In this document: positions 1 through 6,757 of the stretch, in pieces
How positions within the stretch are numbered: position 1 is the stretch's first letter
How the letters are laid out: the number at the start of each line of letters is the position of its first letter
The notes under the pieces: generated by a model
The model's input: the letters and a program-made list of their open reading frames with translations, nothing else
Databases searched by the model: none
Told to the model about the DNA's origin: nothing
Translations under genes and position numbers: made by a program
NCBI GenBank assembly: GCA_030654635.1
Contig: JAURXE010000489.1
Coordinates: 1-8,655, forward strand
DNA: 8,655 bases
Reading direction: 5' to 3'
DNA from: Pseudomonas sp.
GTDB lineage: Bacteria > Pseudomonadota > Gammaproteobacteria > Pseudomonadales > Pseudomonadaceae

Positions 1-482
1 GCGGAGATATACAGCAAGCCGTAACCGATCCCAACCCAGACGGAAAACTGCGGCGGAATGGCCAGCAAGATGACCAGCGCCAACATTTGCGCGGCAGTTT
101 TCCATTTGCCCAGATCAGACACCGCCACTTGCGCGCGGGCGCCGATCTCGGCCATCCACTCACGCAGGGCCGACACTACGATTTCGCGACTGATGATGAT
201 GATCGCCGGCAAGGTCAGCCAGAGGTTGTGATGGGCCTCAACCAGCACCACCAGCGCCACAGCAACAATTAACTTGTCGGCCACCGGATCGAGAAATGCC
301 CCGAACGGTGTGCTTTGTTGCAGTACGCGGGCCAGATAGCCGTCCAGCCAATCGGTGGCGGCGGCAAAGGCAAACACCGCGCTAGCTGCCAACAGGCTCC
401 AGGAAAACGGCAGGTAAAACAGCAGCACAAAAACTGGAATCAGCAGTACGCGCAGAACGGTAAGCAGGTTGGGGATATTCAT
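1..482 (-). CDS. pgsA: CDP-diacylglycerol--glycerol-3-phosphate 3-phosphatidyltransferase, C-terminus cut by the window edge
   Basis: This inner-membrane enzyme makes phosphatidylglycerophosphate from CDP-diacylglycerol and glycerol-3-phosphate, the committed step to phosphatidylglycerol and cardiolipin. Reading from ATG at 482 gives 160 codons that begin [12 protein letters not shown], the usual start of the family. The CDP-alcohol phosphatidyltransferase signature is complete: D44, D47, G48, A51, R52, then G61, D65 and D69 with the family spacing (DGxxAR-x8-GxxxDxxxD). Hydrophobic stretches at about 10-42, 72-80, 88-100 and 130-155 fit a multi-pass protein. The family is usually about 185 residues, so roughly 25 are missing beyond base 1. 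The gene starts 47 nt after the uvrC stop on the same strand with no terminator between them, so co-transcription is likely. The Shine-Dalgarno match before this ATG is poor. Identity is firm. Confidence 0.96.
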   Translation of the reverse strand, partial: MNIPNLLTVLRVLLIPVFVLLFYLPFSWSLLAASAVFAFAAATDWLDGYLARVLQQSTPFGAFLDPVADKLIVAVALVVLVEAHHNLWLTLPAIIIISREIVVSALREWMAEIGARAQVAVSDLGKWKTAAQMLALVILLAIPPQFSVWVGIGYGLLYIS

Positions 483-529
483 CAGTACGACTGGTCCGCA
501 AGGTGGTCGGGCATTCTACCCGCTGCATA

Positions 530-2368
530 CTACTCACTGTGAAGAGCAGCATAAATTAACTCTGCAAGCTTTTTGCTAATGCCTGGAGCTTTAGCAATCT
601 CATCTGTACTGGCGCGGCTCAGTTCGTGCAACCCGCCAAAATGCTTGAGCAAGTCGCGCCGCCGGGCCGGGCCGACACCGGCGACATCTTCCAGGCTTGA
701 AGTGCGCCGTGCTTTGCCACGCCGGGCACGGTGGCCGGTAATGGCAAAACGGTGCGCCTCATCGCGCACCTGCTGAATCAAATGCAGGGCCGGTGAATCT
801 CCAGGCAAGGTGAACTCATGGGCGGCATCGTTCAAATACAGGGTTTCAAGCCCGGGTTTGCGAGTAACGCCCTTGGCCACACCGAGTAAAATCAGCTTCG
901 GCACCTCCAGCTCTTGCATCACTTCCTGGGCCATCTTCAATTGGCCTTTGCCACCATCGACCAGCAAAATATCCGGCAACTTGCCCTCGCCCGCTTTGGC
1001 CCGACTGAAGCGCCGGGTGAGCGCTTGATGCATGGCGGCGTAATCATCGCCCCCGGTAACGCCCTCGATGTTATAGCGCCGATAGTCGGACTTGAGCGGC
1101 CCCTCTGGCCCGAACACCACGCAGGAAGCCACGGTCGCCTCACCGCTGGTATGACTGATATCAAAGCACTCGAGGCGTTGCGGCAACTGCTCCAGCCCCA
1201 AGGCTTGCGCCAGCGCCGCAAAGCGCGCGGCTAAATGCTGACGATTGGCCAGGCGCGAGATCAGTGCCTGCTCGGCATTAGTCACCGCCATCTGCTGCCA
1301 GCGCGCACGGGTACCGCGCACCCGGTGGGCGATAGTCAGCTCGTGCTGGCGCGACTCGGCCAAGGCGTCGATCAGTGCCGGGAAATCCTCGTGAACCACA
1401 TTGACTATCACTTCGCTCGGCAACTCGCGCTCATGGCTGCCCAGGTAGTACTGCGCCAAGAACGCCGAGAGCACTTCGCTGCCCTCCTCCTCGATGGCCA
1501 CCTGCGGGAAGAAGTTCTTACTGCCCAGCACCCGCCCACCTCGCACGCTAATCAAGTGCACGCAGGCGCCGCCCGGATTGACGATGGCCGCGACCACGTC
1601 CACGTCGCCGCTGCCGCCCTCCATGCTTTGCTGATCCTGCACGCGGCGCAACAAGGCCAGCTGATCGCGCACCTCGGCGGCGCGCTCAAACTCAAGGTTC
1701 TGCGCAAAGCCTTCCATGGTGCTCGACAACTCATCGCTGAGCGCATTGCTGCGCCCCTCGAGAAACATCACCGAGCGGCGCACGTCGGCGGCGTATTCGT
1801 CGGCATCGACCAAGCCGACGCAGGGCCCCTTGCAGCGTTTGATCTGATACTGCAAACAGGGTCGGCTGCGATTATTGAAGAAGCTGTCTTCGCACTGACG
1901 GACCAGAAAAGTCTTCTGTAGCAAGTTAAGGCTTTCGCGGATGGCGCCGGCGCTGGGGTAAGGCCCGAAATAACGACCTTTAGGCTTTTTGGCGCCACGA
2001 TGCAGGCTCAATCGCGGGAATTCGCCGTCCGACAACAACACATAGGGATAGGATTTATCATCGCGCAGTAGGATGTTGTAAGGCGGGCGCGAGGCTTTAA
2101 TCAGCGTCTGCTCGAGCAGCAGCGCCTCGGTTTCATTGGCGGTAACCGTGGTTTCAATCTGCGCGATCTTTGCGACTAACGCCGCAGTCTTCGGCGCCAG
2201 CCCGGTTTTACGAAAGTAGCTAGAGAGACGTTTCTTTAGATTCTTGGCTTTGCCGACATAGAGCAACAGGCCCTGAGCATCGAACATCCGGTACACGCCC
2301 GGATGACTGCTGCAAACGGCCAGGAACGCGGCGGCATCCAGCGCTCTGCCAGGCTCAGCTGGCGACAT
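530..2368 (-). CDS. uvrC: UvrABC system protein C (excision nuclease subunit)
   Basis: UvrC makes the two incisions around bulky DNA lesions after UvrA/UvrB recognition. The 612-residue reading has all family parts. A GIY-YIG nuclease domain lies near residues 22-100 (GVY at 24-26, YVG at 37-39, R47 and a conserved Glu region near 79-86). Four cysteines at 159, 171, 179 and 183 have the spacing reported for the UvrC iron-sulfur site. A UVR (UvrB-binding) helix pair lies near 205-245. The RNase H-like second nuclease shows [20 protein letters not shown] and EAHRFA blocks carrying its Asp and His residues. A helix-hairpin-helix tail starts at [13 protein letters not shown] chose ATG 2368 ([15 protein letters not shown]). 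A longer in-frame reading to 2413 would run further into gacA and adds residues unlike the family start. The chosen start overlaps the gacA stop by 14 nt, and no clear Shine-Dalgarno precedes it, so translation may be coupled to gacA. Confidence 0.95.
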   Translation of the reverse strand: MSPAEPGRALDAAAFLAVCSSHPGVYRMFDAQGLLLYVGKAKNLKKRLSSYFRKTGLAPKTAALVAKIAQIETTVTANETEALLLEQTLIKASRPPYNILLRDDKSYPYVLLSDGEFPRLSLHRGAKKPKGRYFGPYPSAGAIRESLNLLQKTFLVRQCEDSFFNNRSRPCLQYQIKRCKGPCVGLVDADEYAADVRRSVMFLEGRSNALSDELSSTMEGFAQNLEFERAAEVRDQLALLRRVQDQQSMEGGSGDVDVVAAIVNPGGACVHLISVRGGRVLGSKNFFPQVAIEEEGSEVLSAFLAQYYLGSHERELPSEVIVNVVHEDFPALIDALAESRQHELTIAHRVRGTRARWQQMAVTNAEQALISRLANRQHLAARFAALAQALGLEQLPQRLECFDISHTSGEATVASCVVFGPEGPLKSDYRRYNIEGVTGGDDYAAMHQALTRRFSRAKAGEGKLPDILLVDGGKGQLKMAQEVMQELEVPKLILLGVAKGVTRKPGLETLYLNDAAHEFTLPGDSPALHLIQQVRDEAHRFAITGHRARRGKARRTSSLEDVAGVGPARRRDLLKHFGGLHELSRASTDEIAKAPGISKKLAELIYAALHSE

Positions 2369-2999
2369 CGACCATGCCATGGCGCACCGCGAGCAAGGCC
2401 AATTCAACATCACTGCTGATCGCCAGCTTGTCGAAAATTCGATAGCGATAAGTGTTTACCGTTTTCGGCGACAGGCACAACTTATCGGAGATGCTTTGCA
2501 CCTTCTGGCAGCTGGCAATCATCAGCGCAATTTGCACCTCTCGCTCGGACAGCAGTTCAAAAGGCGAGCCATTGGTTTGCGGCTCGAAGGCTTTCAGCGC
2601 TAACTGCTGGGCAATCGGCGGGCTGATGTAACGCTGCCCGGCAAACACCATACGAATCGCCCGCACCATTTCATCCAGCGCTGCGCCTTTGGTCAGATAC
2701 CCCGCCGCACCAGCCTGCAACAGCCAGGTCGGGAACGGGTCTTCCTCGCAAGCGGTCACCGCCAGCACCTTAATGTCGGGGTGGCTGCGCAACAGTTTAC
2801 GGGTGGCTTCGAGGCCGCCGATGCCGGGCATCTTCACGTCCATCAAGACCACATCGGGCTTGAGTTCGCGGGCTTTCTTCAACGCCTCTTCGCCGCAATC
2901 CGCCTGCCCGATAACCTGCAAGCCTTCAATATCAGCCAACATGCGCGTGATCCCGGCCCGAACCAGATCGTGGTCATCAACTACCAACACACTAATCAA
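2355..2999 (-). CDS. gacA: Response regulator GacA (UvrY/GacA family, LuxR-type DNA-binding)
   Basis: GacA is the DNA-binding partner of the sensor kinase GacS. In pseudomonads it activates the small RNAs (Rsm type) that titrate RsmA/CsrA and so controls secondary metabolism, biofilm and virulence traits. The 214-residue protein has a receiver domain at about 1-120, with acidic pocket D8/D9, phosphoacceptor D54 (LMDVKMPG), T82 and K104. A LuxR-type helix-turn-helix follows at about 148-205 ([25 protein letters not shown]). The end, [14 protein letters not shown], matches Pseudomonas GacA as I recall it. The start codon is TTG (2997-2999). It is supported by a GAGGTGG Shine-Dalgarno at 3003-3009 and by the conserved [13 protein letters not shown] beginning. 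The gene has the classical gacA-uvrC arrangement and presumably its own promoter in 3000-3063, downstream of a terminator for the next gene. No convincing -35/-10 pair was found there. Confidence 0.96.
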   Translation of the reverse strand: MISVLVVDDHDLVRAGITRMLADIEGLQVIGQADCGEEALKKARELKPDVVLMDVKMPGIGGLEATRKLLRSHPDIKVLAVTACEEDPFPTWLLQAGAAGYLTKGAALDEMVRAIRMVFAGQRYISPPIAQQLALKAFEPQTNGSPFELLSEREVQIALMIASCQKVQSISDKLCLSPKTVNTYRYRIFDKLAISSDVELALLAVRHGMVDVAS

Positions 3000-3063
3000 A
3001 CGCCACCTCGTTATCTATCCAAAGCCGCCAGCTGTAGCGGTCTTGTTCGCAGACGGACACCTT

Positions 3064-3106
3064 AACAAAAGTGCCCTGCCAGACCTAGCTTGATCTGGCA
3101 GGGCGC
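3064..3106 (-). terminator. Rho-independent terminator for the araC-family gene
   Basis: An inverted repeat pairs GTGCCCTGCCAGA (3071-3083) with TCTGGCAGGGCGC (3094-3106). This gives a 13-bp G+C-rich stem with one G-U pair and a 10-nt loop. On the minus strand the stem is followed directly by TTTTGTT (3064-3070), the expected U-rich tail. It lies about 90 nt past the araC-family stop at 3197 and about 65 nt before gacA, so it should insulate gacA from upstream transcription. On the plus strand no T-run follows the stem closely, so it appears to work in one direction only. Confidence 0.88.
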
Positions 3107-3196
3107 ACAGGCAATAGAGTTTTTCAAAATAGGCTTTGGAGGAAGCAGATCAGAGGCGATGCAGGCCATTTGAGCACCTCCATATGAAGCGTCTCT

Positions 3197-4273
3197 TTAT
3201 AAAGCCGGACTTTTATCCGCACGGTAGCGTGACGGCGGCATTGACTCCCAACGCTTGAAGGCACGACGGAAGTTGGCCATGTCGGTGTAACCCAGGGTAT
3301 AGGCGATTTCCTCAATACTTAGATGGTCAGCCTTGAGGTACTCCACCGCCAGGGTATGTCGCACCTGTTCGAGGATTTCCTTGAAACTGCTGCCCTCCTC
3401 CAGCAGGCGCCGGTGCAAGGTCCGTGGCGTCAGGTGGAACAACCGCGCGGTGACGTTAAGGCTAGGAAAGCCGTTGTGTTTTTCCAGCATGATCCGGCGG
3501 ACCCGCGAACTCATGGAAACCGTCTGTTTGAGCTTGTCCAGTTCACGCTGGCAGATCAGCTCGGCGTCGCGAAAAGACGCCGGGTCGGCCATCTTCAGTG
3601 GCTGATCAAGCAGTTCAATCGGCAGGCTAAAACCCGTCCAAGCCGCGTCATAGTCCACCTCGCAGCGCAACATCTCTTCGGCAAGCCCGGCGTAGTCTGG
3701 CCGCGCAAAGGGGAAGCTGACACGCATCACGCCAGAAGTGCCCAGGCTGACAGCATCAAACACGTTCTTGATTGCCAGCACGACGGCTTCCAGCACCGGC
3801 CGCTGAATAGCGCCCAATGGGTAGTTTGGCGTGAAGACGATGTGCGCCAACTCGCCGTCATCCCGCAGGCTGATCGCCACCAGGCTGGTGCGCACGCCGA
3901 AGTAGCGTTCCAGCAACTGTAGTGCCTGACGTGCCGAGCCACTCTGCAGGGCGGCAAAGCCGACGATGCCATGGCTGTTGACCACCAGGCGCTCACCCAC
4001 CAGCAGGCCCAGGGCCGCCTCGCCAGTGGTCGCCAGCGCATCCTCGACCAGCCGACAGAAGCTGGAGAAATCGAGCTTGCAGCTCGGATCACTGAGCTGC
4101 GCCTCGCTCAGCCCGCTGCGCTGCAACCAGGCCGGCACATCGGCGCCCACGGCACAGAGTTGCTCGGCAATCTGGCGAAGGTATTGCACCGCTAGGGTGA
4201 AGTCCTGCACGGCTCGGGCCTCGGCTGAGAATTCAGATACATGATTGTCAATAAATGACCCATTGAATGTCAA
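3197..4273 (-). CDS. AraC-family transcriptional regulator, candidate controller of the divergent hydroxylase genes
   Basis: This 358-residue protein has the layout of the AraC subfamily with an Arabinose_bd-type N-terminal effector domain (about 40-215) and a C-terminal double helix-turn-helix (about 253-352). The second helix-turn-helix and family signature are clear (SIEEIAYTLGYTDMANFRRAF, then PPSRYR). The first lies around LNVTARLFHLTPRTLHRRL. The start is TTG at 4271-4273, preceded by a perfect AGGAGG (4281-4286) with a 7-nt gap; no in-frame ATG near the beginning has comparable support. The gene is divergent from the reductase-hydroxylase pair with 83 nt between starts, a layout that commonly means regulation of the neighbour. 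Regulators of this subfamily, such as AlkR of Acinetobacter, control alkane hydroxylase genes. The target and effector here are inferences. A terminator at 3064-3106 ends its transcript. Confidence 0.92.
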   Translation of the reverse strand: MTFNGSFIDNHVSEFSAEARAVQDFTLAVQYLRQIAEQLCAVGADVPAWLQRSGLSEAQLSDPSCKLDFSSFCRLVEDALATTGEAALGLLVGERLVVNSHGIVGFAALQSGSARQALQLLERYFGVRTSLVAISLRDDGELAHIVFTPNYPLGAIQRPVLEAVVLAIKNVFDAVSLGTSGVMRVSFPFARPDYAGLAEEMLRCEVDYDAAWTGFSLPIELLDQPLKMADPASFRDAELICQRELDKLKQTVSMSSRVRRIMLEKHNGFPSLNVTARLFHLTPRTLHRRLLEEGSSFKEILEQVRHTLAVEYLKADHLSIEEIAYTLGYTDMANFRRAFKRWESMPPSRYRADKSPAL

Positions 4274-4357
4274 CCGCGAACCTCCTGCGTTGGCGCGGCG
4301 CCGCTTAGCCTAACAACGTAGCGAACATCGCCCTGAACAGGTTGTACTGGAGGACAT
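4274..4357. promoter_or_regulatory. Divergent promoter/operator region between araC-family gene and hydroxylase operon
   Basis: This short gap must hold both start signals. The minus-strand Shine-Dalgarno (AGGAGG on the complement) is at 4281-4286 and the plus-strand one (GGAGGA) is at 4349-4354. A perfect 10-bp palindrome, GCGGCGCCGC, lies at 4295-4304. GCGAAC occurs twice (4276-4281 and 4321-4326), and a third GAACA is at 4335-4339. These are candidates for AraC-family half-sites, but each is short enough to be chance. No convincing sigma-70 or sigma-54 promoter was found, which is not unusual for activator-dependent promoters. Confidence 0.5.
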
Positions 4358-5392
4358 ATGTTTTCATTCTTTACCAAGCAAGGCCCGACCACGGCGACCA
4401 TCAATGGTCAGGCGATCCGTGTCGATTCCAAGGAAACCCTGCTGAGCGCCGCACTGCGTGCCGGCATCGACTTCCCCCATAGCTGCCGGGTGGGTGGCTG
4501 CGCCGCCTGCAAGTGCAAGCTGCTATCTGGCCAAGTCAAGGAACTGACCGAGACTGGCTACCTGCTCAGCGACGAGGAACTCGACCAGGGCTATATCCTC
4601 GCCTGCCAGAGTGTGCCGAAGAACGACATCCAGGTAGCCGTGGACATGGACACCCAGCTGCTGCGGCGCACCGTGCACGGCCGGGTCAGCGGCCAGGAAA
4701 AGCTAACCCACGACATCACCCGGCTAACCGTGCAGCTGGATGCAAGCCTCCCGTACAAGGCGGGTCAGTTCGCCAACCTCAGCCTCAACGCCCTGCCCGG
4801 CATCAGCCGCAGCTATTCCTTCGCCACCCCGGTGCAAGCCGATGCCCAGGTCAGCTTCTTCGTGCGCCAGGTGCCAGGCGGGCTGTTCTCCACCTACATC
4901 AACGGCCACCACCTGCTCGGCCAGCAGATCGACGTCGAAGGCCCGCAGGGCGACTTCTGGCTGCGCCCGGCCGACGCACCACTGCTGCTGATCGCCGGCG
5001 GCAGTGGCCTGGCACCGATCCTGGCACTGCTGCAAGAGGCAGCACGCAACAATATCAAGCGGCCTGCCACCTTGTTGTTTGGTGCCCGCGAAGAGCGTGA
5101 CCTGTATGCCCTGGCCGAGATCAGCGCCCTCGCCGCGCAGTGGCCGAGCGAGTTCCGCTTTATCCCCGTGCTGTCCCAAGCCGCGGCCGACGCAGCGTGG
5201 CCCGGGGCGCGCGGCCTGGTCACCGAGCAGCTTGCCGCGCTGTTGCCGACATCTGCGCACGCCTACCTCTGTGGCCCACCGGCCATGATCGACAGCTGTG
5301 TGACCATCCTGCGCCAGCACGGCGTGGCCCGCGAGCATATCCATGCCGACCGCTTTACCACCCTACAAGACGCCTTGGCCGTATCGGCCTGA
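4358..5392 (+). CDS. 2Fe-2S ferredoxin-FAD/NAD(P)H reductase (XylA-like electron-transfer component)
   Basis: This 344-residue fused electron-transfer protein most likely feeds the membrane hydroxylase encoded 30 nt downstream. Residues 10-98 form a plant-type [2Fe-2S] ferredoxin with cluster cysteines C43, C48, C51 and C83 (C-x4-C-x2-C-x31-C). Residues about 103-205 form the FAD domain, with RSYS at 151-154. Residues about 206-344 form the nucleotide domain, with GGSGLAP at 214-220 and CGPPAM at 305-310. Length, order and several blocks resemble XylA, the reductase of TOL-plasmid xylene monooxygenase, and related CymAb-type reductases, as I recall them. It has no rubredoxin motif. ATG 4358 follows GGAGGA at 4349-4354, a strong ribosome site. 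Electrons should pass from NAD(P)H through FAD and the iron-sulfur centre to the di-iron partner. A few residues differ from usual cluster surroundings, for example Cys53 just after the triad. The domain assignment is secure; the physiological partner is inferred from position. Confidence 0.93.
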   Translation: MFSFFTKQGPTTATINGQAIRVDSKETLLSAALRAGIDFPHSCRVGGCAACKCKLLSGQVKELTETGYLLSDEELDQGYILACQSVPKNDIQVAVDMDTQLLRRTVHGRVSGQEKLTHDITRLTVQLDASLPYKAGQFANLSLNALPGISRSYSFATPVQADAQVSFFVRQVPGGLFSTYINGHHLLGQQIDVEGPQGDFWLRPADAPLLLIAGGSGLAPILALLQEAARNNIKRPATLLFGAREERDLYALAEISALAAQWPSEFRFIPVLSQAAADAAWPGARGLVTEQLAALLPTSAHAYLCGPPAMIDSCVTILRQHGVAREHIHADRFTTLQDALAVSA

Positions 5393-5422
5393 AGCGCAAT
5401 AACTCCCTGGAGAGAAACGCCC

Positions 5423-6619
5423 ATGAACGCTCTGCACTATTTGAAGTTTTTCCTCTTCCATGCCGTCGGCCTGCTGGCCGCCGCCTCGATACTTGCCGGC
5501 GGCGTCTACATGACGGCCGGTTTTCTGCTGATTCTGGCGATCTACGTGGTGGGTGACGCCATCTGTGGCGACGACACCAGCACGCCGCAGTTCAAACATC
5601 CGGCCATTCTCACCGTCCAGTTGTGGCTGGCCCTGCCGCTGCTGGTCTTTATCATGTTCTGCGCGCTGTGGAGTTTCAGCAGTGGCGACGTCCTCGGCTT
5701 TGGCGCGGCGCTGACCCAAGTTACCGGCTATGACCTCGTCGCCGCCCGGGATGCAACCTCCGCCGGGCATTACCTTAGTGTCGTATTGAATTGCATCTTG
5801 ATGATCGGTTTGATCGGCACCATTCCAGCCCATGAGCTAACCCATCGCACCTGGGACCCTGTATCCATGCTGATTGGACGCTGGTTGCTGGCCTTCAGCT
5901 TCGACACCACCTTCGCTATCGAGCACGTCTATGGCCACCACCGTTACGTGTCCACCAGCGGCGATCCGGCTACCGCGCCGCGTGGACGTAATGTCTACTT
6001 CCACGTTCTGGCGTCGAGCATCAAGGGTAACCTGAGCGCCTGGACGATCGAGAGCAAACGCCTCAAGCGTAAAGGCCAGAGCCGCTTCGGCTGGCACAAC
6101 GCGGTGCTTCGTGGCCACCTGATGAGCCTGTTGCTGGTGGTTGCTGCCTGGGCTGTTGGCGGCTGGCAGACGGCGCTGTTCTTCAGCGTCTGTGCCCTGG
6201 GCGGCAAGGCCCTGCTGGAGATCGTCAACTACATGGAGCACTACGGCATGGTGCGCAACCCGGCCACCCCGGTGCAGCCGCGCCACTCCTGGAACACCAA
6301 CAAGCGCATCAGCTCCTGGGCCATGTTCAACCTGACCCGCCACTCGCACCACCACGCCCAGGGCGAGGTGCCCTACCAGGACCTGAAACCTTTCCCGGAC
6401 GCACCGATGATGATCGGCGGCTACCTGTCCACCATCATTGTGGCCATGCTGCCACCGCTGTGGCACAAGCTCATGACGCCAAAAGTACTGGAATGGGATC
6501 GCCGCTATGCCACCCAAGAGGAACGCCAACTGGCCGCCGAGGCCAATGCCCGCAGCGGCATCCGGGGGCTGATGGCCGCGACCTCCAGCGAGCCTGAGGT
6601 TATTCGTCACGCAGTTTAA
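5423..6619 (+). CDS. Membrane non-haem di-iron hydroxylase, AlkB/XylM superfamily (alkane or alkyl-group monooxygenase)
   Basis: This 398-residue integral membrane oxygenase should use O2 and electrons from the adjacent reductase to hydroxylate a terminal or side-chain methyl group. The histidine boxes are present: HELTH (H137, H141), EHVYGHH (H168, H172, H173), NYMEHYG (H273), RHSWN (H288) and RHSHHH (H307, H309-H311). The boxes most resemble alkane hydroxylase AlkB. The tail (EWDRRYATQEERQLAAEAN) and the SKRLKRKGQS segment recall XylM of xylene monooxygenase. Hydrophobic spans near 9-28, 31-47, 62-84, 117-135, 229-258 and a weaker one near 330-345 fit six membrane passes. GGAGA at 5409-5413 precedes ATG 5423. 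The gene lies 30 nt after the reductase and is presumably in its operon. No rubredoxin gene is in the window. Possible substrates include n-alkanes, alkylaromatics (xylene, p-cymene) and terpenoids; sequence alone does not decide. Family call firm, substrate open. Confidence 0.92.
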   Translation: MNALHYLKFFLFHAVGLLAAASILAGGVYMTAGFLLILAIYVVGDAICGDDTSTPQFKHPAILTVQLWLALPLLVFIMFCALWSFSSGDVLGFGAALTQVTGYDLVAARDATSAGHYLSVVLNCILMIGLIGTIPAHELTHRTWDPVSMLIGRWLLAFSFDTTFAIEHVYGHHRYVSTSGDPATAPRGRNVYFHVLASSIKGNLSAWTIESKRLKRKGQSRFGWHNAVLRGHLMSLLLVVAAWAVGGWQTALFFSVCALGGKALLEIVNYMEHYGMVRNPATPVQPRHSWNTNKRISSWAMFNLTRHSHHHAQGEVPYQDLKPFPDAPMMIGGYLSTIIVAMLPPLWHKLMTPKVLEWDRRYATQEERQLAAEANARSGIRGLMAATSSEPEVIRHAV

Positions 6620-6757
6620 ACGCGACGCAGCGCACTTAAGTCGCGCGCGGATCAGGGCGCTGGATCGGTCTTTCGGTGATTAGCCGGGCCACGCGTTGGC
6701 AGCCGTTAGTGCCCTACGTTCAGCCACAGAGCGCGGCACTAGCGGTTATGGACAGTC
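6620..6757. other. Intergenic gap between convergent genes
   Basis: The hydroxylase gene (plus strand) and the DHH-like gene (minus strand) converge here. No coding sequence is supported. The only structure seen is the inverted repeat listed separately at 6701-6747. No hairpin with a T-run was found on either strand. Confidence 0.6.
6701..6747. repeat. Imperfect inverted repeat between convergent genes
   Basis: AGCCGTTAGTGCC (6701-6713) can pair with GGCACTAGCGGTT (6735-6747). This gives 13 bp including two G-T positions and a 21-nt loop. It sits between the two convergent stop codons, where a bidirectional terminator or a 3'-end stabilising stem would be expected. Neither side carries the U-tract of a factor-independent terminator, so a terminator call is not justified. 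Confidence 0.5.

Noticed and set aside
1235..1921. Plus-strand open frame of 228 codons opposite uvrC
   Set aside because: It lies wholly antisense to strongly conserved uvrC coding sequence, has no ribosome site and its translation shows no recognisable domain.
2369..2413. Longer uvrC start at ATG 2413
   Set aside because: The extra 15 residues (cysteine- and methionine-rich) do not resemble UvrC N-termini and would extend the overlap into gacA to 59 nt.
4305..4316. GCCTAAC/GTTAGGC motif resembling an integron attC core site
   Set aside because: Only one 7-bp core match is present, with no paired second core, no imperfect stem of suitable length and no cassette layout.
4290..4320. Possible promoter TTGGCG ... 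TAACAA ahead of the reductase gene
   Set aside because: The spacer is about 15 nt and the -10 match is poor, so it is not better than chance.
5837..6610. Minus-strand open frame of 257 codons opposite the hydroxylase
   Set aside because: It is a shadow of G+C-rich coding sequence; the opposite strand carries all the hydroxylase histidine boxes.
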